A stretch of DNA of 64,000 nucleotides from NCBI RefSeq assembly GCF_002176815.1, contig NZ_CP021648.1, positions 2,488,001-2,552,000 of the forward strand, given 5' to 3'. Source of the DNA: Acidovorax sp. T1. GTDB lineage: Bacteria; Pseudomonadota; Gammaproteobacteria; Burkholderiales; Burkholderiaceae_C. Positions 18,696-27,787 of the stretch are shown here, piece after piece (the first letter of the stretch is position 1; every line of letters starts with the position of its first letter). The notes beneath the pieces are model-generated. The model did not search any database. It worked only from the letters and a program-made list of their open reading frames with translations, and was not told where the DNA came from. Both the position numbers and the translations under genes were made by a program.

Positions 18696-19945
18696 ACGAT
18701 GCACTGCCCACCTACGAGCCCACCGTGCTGCCAGCGCCAGCCGACACCGATCCATGGGCGACGGCCAGCGAATCCGGCCCGGCCGTGACACCCTGGGATT
18801 TGCCCGCGGCGGCGCCCGATGCACCCAGCACCGCAGCCCCCGCCGATGCCGTGGACCCCTGGGGCGCCGCCACCGCTGGCAGTGGTGCCAGCGACAGCGC
18901 CGACAGCTGGCTGGATGCACCGGCACAGGCCGCAGCCACCGACCTGGCCGGCACCGACGCCACGCCCACCGGCTGGCAAATCCAGCAGTTGTGGGATGGC
19001 TCTTTGCCCATCGAGTCGTGGATCAACGAGGGCCTGGGCTGGCTGGTGCAGAACTTTCGCCCCTTCTTTCAGACCGTGCGCGCGCCGATTGACGGCACGC
19101 TGACCTGGGTGGAAAGCCTGCTCACCAGCATGCCCACACTGGCCATGGTGGCGCTGCTGGGCCTGCTGGCGTGGCAGTTTGCGGGCCGCGCCGTCGCCAT
19201 GGGCGCCGTGGCCGCGCTGCTGGTGGTGGCCATGCTGGGCATCTGGTCCGAGGCCATGGTCACGCTTTCGCTGGTGCTGACGTCGCTGGCGTTCTGCATC
19301 GTTATCGGTCTGCCGCTGGGCATTGTGCTGGCGGCCAGCGACCGCGCCCAGCGCTGGATGCGCCCGTTTCTCGATGCGATGCAGACCACGCCGGCCTTCG
19401 TTTACCTCGTGCCGGTGGTGATGCTGTTCGGCATTGGCAACGTACCGGGCGTCATCGTGACCATCGTGTTCGCGCTGCCGCCGCTGGTGCGGCTGACCAA
19501 CCTGGGGCTGCGCCAGGTGCGCCCCGACCTGATCGAAGCCGCACGGGCCTATGGCGCATCGCCCTGGCAACTGCTGGTCAAGGTGCAGCTGCCGCTGGCA
19601 ATGCCTTCCATCATGGCGGGCGTCAACCAGGCGCTAATGCTGTCGCTGTCGATGGTGGTGATCGCCTCGATGATCGCCGTGGGTGGGCTGGGCCAGATGG
19701 TGCTGCGCGGCATTGGCCGCCTGGACATGGGCCTGGCCACCGTGGGCGGACTGGGCATTGTGCTGCTGGCCGTCACGCTGGACCGCATCACCCAGGCCAT
19801 GGGCCGGCCGCGCCGGGGCGTGCGCCATTGGTGGCAGACCGGCCCGGTGGGCCTGGCCTGGCGCCTGCTGCGCCGCGGCACCACGGCGCCCGCAGCTTCG
19901 GCGGCAACCGAAGCCCCAGCCCCGTTGGCGCCAGCCCGCCGCTAA
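18692..19945 (+). CDS. proW: glycine betaine/proline ABC transporter, permease
   Basis: A 417-residue inner-membrane permease overlapping proV by ATGA. The EAA loop that docks on the ATPase reads [20 protein letters not shown] near residue 280. Membrane helices run from about residue 150 to 375. Unusual is the first ~100 residues, rich in Ala, Pro, Asp and Ser with repeated DPWG/DPWA-like units ([17 protein letters not shown]). That segment is longer and more repetitive than in most ProW and is probably cytoplasmic. The C-terminus has an Ala/Pro-rich tail. Confidence 0.93.
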   Translation: MNDALPTYEPTVLPAPADTDPWATASESGPAVTPWDLPAAAPDAPSTAAPADAVDPWGAATAGSGASDSADSWLDAPAQAAATDLAGTDATPTGWQIQQLWDGSLPIESWINEGLGWLVQNFRPFFQTVRAPIDGTLTWVESLLTSMPTLAMVALLGLLAWQFAGRAVAMGAVAALLVVAMLGIWSEAMVTLSLVLTSLAFCIVIGLPLGIVLAASDRAQRWMRPFLDAMQTTPAFVYLVPVVMLFGIGNVPGVIVTIVFALPPLVRLTNLGLRQVRPDLIEAARAYGASPWQLLVKVQLPLAMPSIMAGVNQALMLSLSMVVIASMIAVGGLGQMVLRGIGRLDMGLATVGGLGIVLLAVTLDRITQAMGRPRRGVRHWWQTGPVGLAWRLLRRGTTAPAASAATEAPAPLAPARR

Positions 19946-20025
19946 TCGGCTGTCCGGCTGCCGGGCCTGGCCCGCAAAGCCCATTCATTGATTTTTCTGC
20001 CCCCGCACACAAGGAGTCCGCAGCC

Positions 20026-21042
20026 ATGCCAAGCCACCCGCATTTCGCCCACGCCGCCAAGACCGCCCTCGCCACCAGCCTGCTGGCCTTTGGCCTGGCC
20101 GGCGCCGCCCATGCGCAAAACCTGCCCGGCAAGGGCGTGAGCGCGCAGCCCCTCAAGAGCTCGCTCGCCGAAGAGGCCTTCCAGACCCTGCTGGTTGCGC
20201 GCGCCCTGGAAAAACTGGGCTATGACGTCAAGCCCATGAAAGACCTGGAGCCCGCCACCGAGCACCTGGCCATTGCCAACGGCGACGCCACTTTCATGGC
20301 CACGCACTGGAACCTGCTGCACGCCGATTTCTACAAGAACAGCGGCGGCGACGCCAAGCTCTACCGCAAGGGCGTGTACTCCGGCAATGCCGCCCAGGGC
20401 TACCTGATCGACAAGAAGACCGCCGAGCGTTACCAGATCACCAACCTGGCCCAGCTCAAGGCCCCCCAGTTGGCCAAGCTGTTTGACACCGACGGCGACG
20501 GCAAGGCCGACCTGACCGGCTGCAACCCCGGCTGGGGCTGCGAACTGGCCATCGAACGCCACCTCGAGGGCTATCAGCTGGGTGGCTCCATCACCCACAA
20601 GCAAGGCAGCTACGCCGCGCTGATCGCCGACACCATCGCCCGTTTCAAGCAAGGGCAGCCCGTCCTGTACTACACCTGGACGCCCTACTGGGTGAGCGCC
20701 GTGCTGCGCCCTGGTGCCGATGTGGTCTGGCTGGAGGTGCCCGATTCCCCCACGGCCGCAGCGCAGGACGACACCCGCCTACCCAATGGCAAGAACTACG
20801 GTTTCAAGGTGAACCAGCAGCACATCGTGGCCAACAAGGCCTTTGCCGACCAGAACCCGGCGGCAGCCCGGTTGTTTGAGGTGATGCAGCTGCCGGTGGC
20901 CGACATCAACGCCCAGAACCTGCGCATGAGCCGGGGCGAAAACAAAGCCAGCGACATCGCACGCCACACCGATGGCTGGATCAAGGCGCACCAGAAGACT
21001 TTTGACGGCTGGATCGCCCAGGCCCTTGCCGCGGCGAAGTAG
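20026..21042 (+). CDS. proX: glycine betaine-binding periplasmic protein
   Basis: A 338-residue solute receptor with AAGGAG 9 bases before the ATG. The Sec signal ends near residue 30 (GLAGAAHAQ). Family features are [32 protein letters not shown] and [16 protein letters not shown], whose Trp residues normally form the aromatic cage around the quaternary ammonium group. It is the third gene of proVWX, 80 bases after proW. Confidence 0.93.
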   Translation: MPSHPHFAHAAKTALATSLLAFGLAGAAHAQNLPGKGVSAQPLKSSLAEEAFQTLLVARALEKLGYDVKPMKDLEPATEHLAIANGDATFMATHWNLLHADFYKNSGGDAKLYRKGVYSGNAAQGYLIDKKTAERYQITNLAQLKAPQLAKLFDTDGDGKADLTGCNPGWGCELAIERHLEGYQLGGSITHKQGSYAALIADTIARFKQGQPVLYYTWTPYWVSAVLRPGADVVWLEVPDSPTAAAQDDTRLPNGKNYGFKVNQQHIVANKAFADQNPAAARLFEVMQLPVADINAQNLRMSRGENKASDIARHTDGWIKAHQKTFDGWIAQALAAAK

Positions 21043-21087
21043 CGCTTCGATCCACATAACAACCGACTCAAACGCACTGTTCACGTC

Positions 21088-21116
21088 GGCTTGAAGCTAT
21101 TTTTTACATAGCAAAA
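21088..21116. repeat. partial intergenic palindrome
   Basis: GCTTGAAGCTATTTTTTACATAGC resembles the tail half of the recurrent repeat and lies between the converging proX and fumC genes. Confidence 0.4.
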
Positions 21117-21173
21117 TGATCCCGTACCGTAGGGCCGCCGGCATGCGATGCGACGTGCACTGGTGGGTGTCAG

Positions 21174-22583
21174 CTATCGACCCACCATGTCTTGCGGCAC
21201 CACCCACGCATCAAACTGCTCGGCCGTGACATGGCCCGAGGCAATGGCCGCGTCGCGCAGGCTGCTGCCTTCGGTATGCGCCTTCTTGGCGATCTGCGCG
21301 GCCTTGTCGTAGCCGATGTGCGGGTTCAGCGCCGTCACCAGCATCAGCGAACGCTCCACCAGCTCGGCCATGCGCGCGCGGTGGGGCTCGATGCCCTGGG
21401 CGCAATGGTGGTCGAAACTGGCCATGCCGTCGGCCAGCAGGCGCACGCTCTGCAAAAAGTTGTGGATCACCATGGGGCGGAACACATTCAGCTCGAAGTT
21501 GCCCGAAGCCCCGCCGATGTTGATGGCCACATCGTTGCCCATCACCTGCGCGCACAGCATGGTCAGCGCCTCGCACTGCGTGGGGTTGACCTTGCCGGGC
21601 ATGATGGACGAACCTGGCTCGTTCTCGGGGATGGTGATCTCGCCCAGCCCGCTGCGCGGGCCGCTGGCCAGCCAGCGCACATCGTTGGCAATCTTCATCA
21701 GGCTGGCTGCCAGGGTCTTGAGCGCGCCGTGGGCATGCACCAGCGCATCACAGCTGGCCAGGGCCTCGAACTTGTTGGGGGCGGTGACCAGGGGCAGGCC
21801 CGTCAGGTCGGCCAGCTCGCGCGCCACTGCGGCGGCATAGCCGGCGGGCGCATTGAGCCCCGTTCCCACGGCGGTGCCGCCCAGCGCCAGCTCACACAAA
21901 TGCGGCAGCGCGGCGCGCACATGCTGCTCGCCATGCTGCAGCTGCGCCACCCAGCCTGATATCTCTTGGCCCAAGGTGAGCGGCGTAGCGTCCTGCAGAT
22001 GGGTGCGACCAATCTTGACAATGCCGTCAAACGCCGCCGCCTTGGCCGCCAGCGTGGCGCGCAGCTGCTGCAAGGCGGGCAGCAGCCGGTGCGTCAGCGC
22101 ATCCACCGCCGCCAGGTGCATGGCCGTGGGGAAAACATCGTTGCTCGACTGGCTCTTGTTCACATCGTCGTTGGGGTGCACCAGGCGCGCCTGCCCGCGC
22201 GGGCCACCCAGCAACTCGCTGGCGCGGTTGGCCAGCACCTCGTTCATGTTCATGTTGGTCTGCGTGCCCGAGCCGGTCTGCCACACCACCAGGGGGAACT
22301 CCTGCTGGTGGCCGCCCGCGATCACCTCATCGGCCGCCGCCACGATGGCCGTGGTCTTGGCGGTGTCGAGCAGTTCCTGCGCGTTGTTCACATAAGCGCT
22401 GGCGCGCTTGACCTGGGCCAGGGCGCGAATCAGCTCGGGCGCCATGCGCTCGCCCGAGATATCAAAATGCTGCAGCGACCGCTGGGTCTGCGCGCCCCAC
22501 AGGCGCTGGGCGGGCACGTCGATGGGGCCGAAAGTGTCTTTTTCGGTGCGGACTGCGGTCGCGTCAGGTCGGGATGTCGTCAC
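21174..22583 (-). CDS. fumC: fumarate hydratase class II
   Basis: A 469-residue iron-independent fumarase of the aspartase/fumarase fold, converting fumarate to malate. The superfamily signature [17 protein letters not shown] is near residue 330. [16 protein letters not shown] and [16 protein letters not shown] supply further active-site residues. A GTG at 22583 ([11 protein letters not shown]) is preferred because the frame upstream lacks family similarity, though the ribosome binding site is weak. It is divergent from a class I fumarase, so the cell holds both stable and Fe-S forms side by side. Confidence 0.94.
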   Translation of the reverse strand: MTTSRPDATAVRTEKDTFGPIDVPAQRLWGAQTQRSLQHFDISGERMAPELIRALAQVKRASAYVNNAQELLDTAKTTAIVAAADEVIAGGHQQEFPLVVWQTGSGTQTNMNMNEVLANRASELLGGPRGQARLVHPNDDVNKSQSSNDVFPTAMHLAAVDALTHRLLPALQQLRATLAAKAAAFDGIVKIGRTHLQDATPLTLGQEISGWVAQLQHGEQHVRAALPHLCELALGGTAVGTGLNAPAGYAAAVARELADLTGLPLVTAPNKFEALASCDALVHAHGALKTLAASLMKIANDVRWLASGPRSGLGEITIPENEPGSSIMPGKVNPTQCEALTMLCAQVMGNDVAINIGGASGNFELNVFRPMVIHNFLQSVRLLADGMASFDHHCAQGIEPHRARMAELVERSLMLVTALNPHIGYDKAAQIAKKAHTEGSSLRDAAIASGHVTAEQFDAWVVPQDMVGR

Positions 22584-22778
22584 GGTTGTGCCTTGCCGCT
22601 CGGTGAGCGAATGGGATGAAGGGATCGGAACACCAGGGCGCAGCATACCCACGGAACGCCAAGCTGTGCCACCCGTCACGCGATGGCCCGCAGCCTTCCA
22701 TCAACCCCAGACAGCGCCGCGCAAGCCCGCAGGGGGATAATTCGGGGTTCGCGATTTTCCCCACTGACCCCACCTGCC

Positions 22779-24347
22779 ATGACCACGACCTCCATTCGCC
22801 AAGCCGACCTGATCGAGTCCATCGCCGCCGCGTTGCAGTACATCAGCTACTACCACCCCACCGACTACATCGCCCATCTGGCCCGCGCCTACGAGCGCGA
22901 GCAAAGCCCCGCGGCCAAGGATGCGATTGCGCAAATTTTGACCAACAGCAAGATGAGCGCCACCGGCCAGCGCCCCATCTGCCAGGACACCGGCATCGTC
23001 AACGTGTTCCTGAAAGTGGGCATGGACGTGCGCTGGGAAGGCTTCACCGGCAGCCTGGACGACGCCATCAACGAAGGCGTGCGCCGTGGCTACAACCACC
23101 CCGACAACACCCTGCGCGCCAGCGTGGTGGCCGACCCGCAATTCGACCGCAAGAACACCAAGGACAACACCCCCGCCGTGATCTTCACCGAGATCGTGCC
23201 CGGCAACACCGTGGACATCACCGTGGCGGCCAAGGGCGGCGGCTCCGAGAACAAATCCAAGATGTACATGCTCAACCCCAGCGACAACGTGGTGGACTGG
23301 GTGCTGAAAACCGTGCCCACCATGGGCGCTGGCTGGTGCCCGCCCGGCATGCTGGGCATTGGCATCGGTGGCACGGCAGAAAAGGCCGTGCTCATGGCCA
23401 AGGAAAGCCTGATGGACGACCTGGACATGTACGAGCTGCAGGCCAAGGCCGAAGCCGCCAAGACCGGCGGCCCCGCGCTCGACAAGGTCGAAGCCCTGCG
23501 CCTGGAACTGTTTGAAAAGGTCAACGCCCTGGGCATTGGCGCGCAAGGCCTGGGCGGCCTGACCACGGTGCTCGATGTGAAGATCAAGATGTACCCCACG
23601 CATGCGGCCAGCAAGCCGATTGCCATGATCCCCAACTGCGCAGCCACGCGCCATGCGCACTTCGTGATGGATGGCTCGGGCCCCGTTTACCTCACGCCGC
23701 CCAGCCTGGACCTGTGGCCCAACGTCAACTGGACGCCCGACTACAACAAGAGCAAGAAGGTCAACCTCGACACGCTCACCAAGGAAGAAGTCGCCAGCTG
23801 GAAGCCCGGCGACACCCTGCTGCTCAACGGCAAGATGCTGACGGGCCGCGATGCCGCGCACAAGCGCATCCAGGACATGCTGGTCAAGGGCGAGAAGCTG
23901 CCGGTGGACTTCACCAACCGCGTGATCTATTACGTGGGTCCGGTCGATCCCGTGCGTGACGAGGCCGTGGGCCCCGCCGGCCCGACCACCGCCACGCGCA
24001 TGGACAAGTTCACCGACATGATGCTGGAGAAAACCGGCCTGATCGCCATGATCGGCAAGGCCGAGCGCGGCCCCGTGGCCATCGAGTCCATCAAGAACCA
24101 CAAAAGCGCTTACCTGATGGCCGTGGGCGGCGCCGCCTATTTGGTCAGCAAGGCCATCAAGACCGCCAAGGTGGTGGGCTTTGAAGACCTGGGCATGGAA
24201 GCCATCTACGAATTCGACGTGGTGGACATGCCCGTCACCGTGGCCGTGGATTCGGGCGGCACCAGCGCCCACATCACCGGCCCGGCCGAATGGCAAAAGC
24301 GCATCGCCACGGGCGAATTCAAGGGCATCGAAGTCGCAGCGGCCTGA
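22779..24347 (+). CDS. fumarate hydratase class I (Fe-S, FumA/FumB type)
   Basis: A 522-residue oxygen-sensitive [4Fe-4S] fumarase with both domains on one chain. Candidate cluster cysteines are in RPICQDTGIVN, GAGWCPPGMLGIGIGGT and IPNCAATRHAHF. The C-terminal domain has YYVGPVDPVRDEAVGPAGPTT and ends with VDSGGTSAH. The ATG at 22779 is chosen because the 32 upstream in-frame residues do not look like the family. It is divergent from fumC with about 195 bases between the starts. Confidence 0.93.
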   Translation: MTTTSIRQADLIESIAAALQYISYYHPTDYIAHLARAYEREQSPAAKDAIAQILTNSKMSATGQRPICQDTGIVNVFLKVGMDVRWEGFTGSLDDAINEGVRRGYNHPDNTLRASVVADPQFDRKNTKDNTPAVIFTEIVPGNTVDITVAAKGGGSENKSKMYMLNPSDNVVDWVLKTVPTMGAGWCPPGMLGIGIGGTAEKAVLMAKESLMDDLDMYELQAKAEAAKTGGPALDKVEALRLELFEKVNALGIGAQGLGGLTTVLDVKIKMYPTHAASKPIAMIPNCAATRHAHFVMDGSGPVYLTPPSLDLWPNVNWTPDYNKSKKVNLDTLTKEEVASWKPGDTLLLNGKMLTGRDAAHKRIQDMLVKGEKLPVDFTNRVIYYVGPVDPVRDEAVGPAGPTTATRMDKFTDMMLEKTGLIAMIGKAERGPVAIESIKNHKSAYLMAVGGAAYLVSKAIKTAKVVGFEDLGMEAIYEFDVVDMPVTVAVDSGGTSAHITGPAEWQKRIATGEFKGIEVAAA

Positions 24348-24453
24348 TGTCGCCGGGCATGGCGGCGCGCTTCAATAGCGCATGCAAGGGCTCCATCCGC
24401 GCCCAGCGGGTGGCCCGCCGCCCTGCCCCCTTTTTCTTATCCGCCCTGACACC

Positions 24454-25314
24454 ATGAACCGTGCTGCGCAACCCATTGGCGTTTTCGACAGTGGCATCGG
24501 GGGCCTGAGCGTGCTGCAGGCGCTGCGGGCCGAGTTGCCCCACGAGCGCTTTGTTTATCTGGCCGACAGCGGCAACGCGCCCTATGGCGACGCGCGTGGC
24601 GACGCTTTTGTGAGTGCGCGCACGCACGCCATCACGCGCTACCTGCGCGCGCAGCACCACATCAAGGCGCTGGTGGTGGCCTGCAACACGGCCACGGCCG
24701 CCGCCATCCATGAAGTGCGCAGCAGCCAGCCCGACCTGCCGGCGGTGGGCGTGGAGCCCGCCCTCAAGCCGGCCGCCGCGCTGAGCCAGACCGGGCGCGT
24801 CGGCGTCATCGGCACGCGCGGCACGCTGACGAGCGACAAATTCTCCCGGCTGCTGGCCTCGCTGGCCGGGCAGGCCGAGTTCATAGTCCAGCCCTGCGAT
24901 GGCCTGGCCCGCGCGATTGAAAACAGCACGGCGCAGCCCTTGCCCGCCGATCCTTTTGCTACAGAAACAAGAGCACTTTGCGCACGCTACATCAGCGCCA
25001 TGGGCCCATTTGGCACCGAATCGGGTCAGATCGACACGCTGGTGCTGGGCTGCACACACTATGTGTTTGTGGCCGACGAACTGCGCGCATTGGTCGGCCC
25101 GCAGGTGCGGCTGATCGAAACCGGCGAGCCGGTGGCACGGCAGACGCGGCGTTTGCTGCACAAGGATGCGCTGCTGGCTCCGGGGGATGAAGGCGCCGAT
25201 GCGCACGCATCCGTCCGCCTGCTCACCACGGGGGCGCTCGGGCCCCTGCAGGCGGCGGCACAGCGCTGGCTGCAGCTGCCACCCGACTGCTGTGGCACCG
25301 TCGCCATACCCTGA
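24454..25314 (+). CDS. murI: glutamate racemase
   Basis: A 286-residue cytoplasmic enzyme supplying D-glutamate for peptidoglycan. The start reads MNRAAQPIGVFDSGIGGLSVL. The two catalytic cysteines are in VVACNTATA (about residue 77) and VLGCTHYVF (about 200). The segment FATETRALCARY near base 24960 is slightly unusual and its DNA faintly resembles the intergenic repeat. It is a single gene between fumarase and a palindromic repeat. Confidence 0.95.
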   Translation: MNRAAQPIGVFDSGIGGLSVLQALRAELPHERFVYLADSGNAPYGDARGDAFVSARTHAITRYLRAQHHIKALVVACNTATAAAIHEVRSSQPDLPAVGVEPALKPAAALSQTGRVGVIGTRGTLTSDKFSRLLASLAGQAEFIVQPCDGLARAIENSTAQPLPADPFATETRALCARYISAMGPFGTESGQIDTLVLGCTHYVFVADELRALVGPQVRLIETGEPVARQTRRLLHKDALLAPGDEGADAHASVRLLTTGALGPLQAAAQRWLQLPPDCCGTVAIP

Positions 25315-25320
25315 ATTCAG

Positions 25321-25380
25321 ATCAAATCAGGCTGTAGCGCTTACTGGTAAAGCGCAAGCAGCTATTGAATCAATAGCTAT
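25321..25380. repeat. intergenic palindrome between converging genes
   Basis: TGTAGCGCTTactggtAAAGCGCAAGCAGCTATT, written here only in parts: the arms GTAGCGCTT and AAAGCGC plus the AGCTATT tail. It spans the space between murI and the metallopeptidase stop. Confidence 0.7.
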
Positions 25381-25895
25381 TCCGCCGCCCACAAACGCTC
25401 GCCGGCATGCTCGAGGTGCGTGAGATACAGCCGCACATCGAACTCGTACTGGTGGTATTGCGGCTCCATGTGCTCGCACAGCTTGTAGAACGCCTTGTCG
25501 TGGTCTTTTTCGCGCAAATGGGCCAGTTCGTGCACCACGATCATGCGCAAAAACTCGTCCGGAACCTGCTTGAACATGGCGGCCACGCGGATCTCGTGCT
25601 TGGCCGCCAGACGATTGCCCTGGACGCGCGACACCGAGGTATGCAAGCCCAGCGCATGGCGCACCACATGGATCTTGCTGTCAAAAACAACCTTGTTCAC
25701 CGTGCCTGCGTTGCGCAAATGGCGCGACTTGAGTTCCGCAGCGTAGTCATACAGTGCCTTGTCGCTGCGCACCGCGTGCGACTGGGGATATTTGCGCAGC
25801 AGCACCGCGCCCAGCTGCCCCTCGCCCAGCAGCTGCCGGGCCTGGTCTTGCAGCGATTCAGGGTAGGTGCGCAGGTAAGGCAGATCGGTTTTCAT
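25377..25895 (-). CDS. YgjP-like zinc metallopeptidase domain protein
   Basis: A 172-residue protein. The zinc-binding HExxH motif is VVHELAHLREKDHDKAF near residue 122, with a further CEHMEPQYHQYEF segment, as in YgjP/DUF45/WLM-type metallohydrolases. The start at 25895 (MKTDLPYLRTYPES) is chosen over a longer open frame to 26147, whose extra residues overlap the neighbouring gene. The physiological substrate is unknown. It follows the acidic unknown gene on the same strand by about 80 bases and may share its transcript. Confidence 0.8.
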   Translation of the reverse strand: MKTDLPYLRTYPESLQDQARQLLGEGQLGAVLLRKYPQSHAVRSDKALYDYAAELKSRHLRNAGTVNKVVFDSKIHVVRHALGLHTSVSRVQGNRLAAKHEIRVAAMFKQVPDEFLRMIVVHELAHLREKDHDKAFYKLCEHMEPQYHQYEFDVRLYLTHLEHAGERLWAAE

Positions 25896-25974
25896 GCAAT
25901 CACCGGCAAAGACTGCTCGGTGCAGCACGCGGGGAGCAACCCCGTGGCGCACCGCAGCCGCTGAATCTGCGTTC

Positions 25975-26610
25975 TCAGTGAAGGTGTCGCGGCCGGCGCC
26001 CGCCGCCGTGGCCACCACCCGAGCCGCCTGGCCCGCCCGATCCGCGGGGAGGCTTGCCAATTTCCAGCGAATTGACCAGGGCGTCGAAACGCTGCGTGAA
26101 CAGCTTGTCGATCTCGGCCACCACGCCGCCCAGCTCGGCGCCGTCAAAGTGGCGCTCCATCATGTTCACGACATCCTGCACCAGCAAGTCGCGCTGCACC
26201 TGCATGATGGCCGCTGGCGTGGGGCCCACGAACAGCATCACGAAGTCGTCGCGCGACTCGGTGCCATCGTCTTCCTCATCCTCGTCGAAATCGGCGTCAT
26301 AAAACGTCACCTCAATGGCGGCGCCCAGTTCGGCCAGTTCGTTGAGGCTCATGCACATCTCGTCGAGCGATTGGCGAAAATCTTCATCGCCCCGCACCGT
26401 CCAGCACATCTGCAGCAGATGCTCTTGCGCGTCGAACTTGATGCCGGGCTCTTCCTCGTAGGCGCTCACCGCACCATCGGCCAGCGAGCGGGCTCCGGCG
26501 TATTTCCAAAGGGGTTTGAGCGCCTCCTGGAGCTGGTCAAAACTGGCGTCGGCGCGCAACTGGACCTGTCCGTGGACGTGGATTTCAAAGGGAGCGTTGT
26601 AACTTGACAT
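25975..26610 (-). CDS. conserved acidic protein, function unknown
   Basis: A 211-residue soluble protein I do not recognise with certainty (perhaps a DUF6806-like family). It begins MSSYNAPFEIHVHGQVQLRA. A strongly acidic run (FDEDEEDDGTESRDD) lies near residue 112, and the C-terminus is Gly-rich and His/Arg-rich (GGPGGSGGGHGGGRRPRH). The N-terminal part looks like an alternating beta/alpha fold. No membrane segment or signal is present. It lies just downstream of the tRNA-Leu gene on the same strand. Confidence 0.65.
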   Translation of the reverse strand: MSSYNAPFEIHVHGQVQLRADASFDQLQEALKPLWKYAGARSLADGAVSAYEEEPGIKFDAQEHLLQMCWTVRGDEDFRQSLDEMCMSLNELAELGAAIEVTFYDADFDEDEEDDGTESRDDFVMLFVGPTPAAIMQVQRDLLVQDVVNMMERHFDGAELGGVVAEIDKLFTQRFDALVNSLEIGKPPRGSGGPGGSGGGHGGGRRPRHLH

Positions 26611-26623
26611 GATTGAATCGTAG

Positions 26624-26716
26624 TGGTGCCCCGAGCCGGGGTCGAACCGGCACGCCCCTTTTCAGGAAAGCGGCGGATTTTAAGTCCGCAGTGTCTACCA
26701 ATTTCACCATCGGGGC
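26624..26716 (-). tRNA. tRNA-Leu (anticodon TAA)
   Basis: On the minus strand GCCCCGA pairs with TCGGGGC and an ACCA end is encoded. The anticodon stem GCGGA/TCCGC encloses CTTAAAA, giving TAA. The long variable arm and the T-loop GGTTCGACC are present. It is the last of three clustered tRNA genes read leftward. Confidence 0.95.
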
Positions 26717-26834
26717 GCCGGCTGCGCAACGCACACCTGCGTCACAGCGTAACCCGGGCCGCGCGGACACGCAATGCCCCTGCCTTATCCGATGACGGCA
26801 ATGCCAGCACAACATCCAGCCAATCGCCATCACC

Positions 26835-26861
26835 AAGAAAAAAGGGAAGCCGAAGCTTCCC
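26835..26861 (-). terminator. terminator between tRNA-Gly and tRNA-Leu
   Basis: On the minus strand GGGAAGC-ttcg-GCTTCCC is followed by TTTTTT. It would end the tRNA-Gly transcript unless read through. Confidence 0.8.
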
Positions 26862-26870
26862 TTGCATATC

Positions 26871-26946
26871 TGGAGCGGGAAAAGAGTCTCGAACTCTCGA
26901 CCTCAACCTTGGCAAGGTTGCGCTCTACCAACTGAGCTATTCCCGC
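26871..26946 (-). tRNA. tRNA-Gly (anticodon GCC)
   Basis: GCGGGAA pairs with TTCCCGC, with encoded CCA. The anticodon stem CAACC/GGTTG encloses TTGCCAA, giving GCC. Its 3' end reads CTCTTTTCCCGCTCCA and differs from the element's attachment core (TCGTTTCCCGC), so this gene was not the integration target. Confidence 0.96.
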
Positions 26947-27081
26947 ATTTACTACCGCACTCCGTTGTCGCCTTCAGTGCGCATCAGCAAGTCTCAAATT
27001 ATAGCGTTATTTTTTGCCTTCTCAGCAATTTTGAAGAAATTTCGAAAAATCTTCGCCAACCAGTCGTTGAGCCAACCCAAC

Positions 27082-27103
27082 AAAAAAGGCCCCGAAGGAC
27101 CTT
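27082..27103 (-). terminator. weak terminator after tRNA-Cys
   Basis: On the minus strand AAGGTCC-ttcg-GGGCCTT with one mismatch precedes a TTTTTT tract. Confidence 0.5.
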
Positions 27104-27131
27104 GCTGCATCGGATTCAACCAATGGTGTTC

Positions 27132-27205
27132 TGGAGGCGCGGTCCGGAGTCGAACCGGACTAACCGGATTTGCAATCCGGGGCATAACCGCTTTGCTACC
27201 GCGCC
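27132..27205 (-). tRNA. tRNA-Cys (anticodon GCA)
   Basis: GGCGCGG pairs with CCGCGCC, with a TCCA end. The anticodon stem CCGGA/TCCGG encloses TTGCAAA, giving GCA. It is the first intact tRNA next to the element's left attachment site, 57 bases away. Confidence 0.96.
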
Positions 27206-27227
27206 AGAAAAATCACTTTCCTCTGAC

Positions 27228-27256
27228 AAAAAAGGGAAGCTGATGCTTCCCTTTTT
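27228..27256. terminator. bidirectional terminator beside the attachment site
   Basis: GGGAAGC (27234-27240) and GCTTCCC (27245-27251) are flanked by an A-tract on the left and a T-tract on the right, so it can work on both strands. It lies between the att site and tRNA-Cys and would block element-borne transcription toward the tRNAs. Confidence 0.75.
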
Positions 27257-27262
27257 GGAAAT

Positions 27263-27280
27263 TGGAGCGGGAAACGAGAC
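27263..27280 (-). other. ICE attachment site (tRNA-Gly 3'-end duplicate)
   Basis: TGGAGCGGGAAACGAGAC is the reverse complement of a tRNA-Gly 3' end including CCA. Beyond 27280 the sequence no longer matches a tRNA, so only the 18-bp core is left here. As I recall, ICEclc uses exactly this 18-bp core at tRNA-Gly. The intact target tRNA should lie beside the integrase at the far end of the element. Confidence 0.88.
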
Positions 27281-27787
27281 GTGTACTAGGACAGTAAGTC
27301 GTTGTTTCCCAAACACTTTCTTCGTTGGGCTGGCCAGCGAAGACCTCAATTGTAGCCTTGTTTTTCGTCCTCGGCAACAAATTCGTCCAAAGAGTTCCAC
27401 AGACGTCCAAAGAGCTGCACTCAGTACACCAGACCCACGATCGGTACATCGTCGTAGGCGACTGCCTCGAACTCATCATCCACGCCCGGTTGTCTGCCCC
27501 GCATCCATCATCGCGAAGACGATCAGGCAGATGGTTCTGGTGATGGCACAGGTCGGATTCCACCTGGGAACGCCTGCACCACAACTCACAGGCGACCTTC
27601 TGCTCAAGCTCCTTTGAAAGAACGCGCACGCTGGCCACCGCGTTTCCGCACACGATTCTTTGTCGATATATCAGGATGACGGGGCAAGCATGACAGATGC
27701 GGGTTTGCTGCGTCCGGCTGGACATTCGACGACGATTGCGGCCCCCTCACGCCTCCTGAGACCGCTGGCATATCAGGTCATACCTAG
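27281..27787. other. ICE left-end segment without a confident gene
   Basis: About 500 bases between the attachment site and the dyad array contain only open frames without family features. The longest, on the minus strand (27725-27213), is rich in Cys and Arg and runs through the terminator and att site, so I do not call it. The base composition is lower in GC than the flanking genes. Confidence 0.5.

Noticed and set aside
24951..24982. Possible intergenic-repeat remnant inside murI
   Set aside because: Similarity to the palindrome is too weak; the residues fit a normal glutamate racemase loop.
27432..27507. Short minus-strand frame MRGRQPGVDDEFEAVAYDDV...
   Set aside because: It looks protein-like, perhaps a remnant of a degraded gene, but is only 27 codons with no ribosome binding site or known relative.
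27213..27725. 170-residue minus-strand frame at the ICE left end
   Set aside because: It runs through the attachment site and a terminator, lacks a convincing start and has no recognisable domain.
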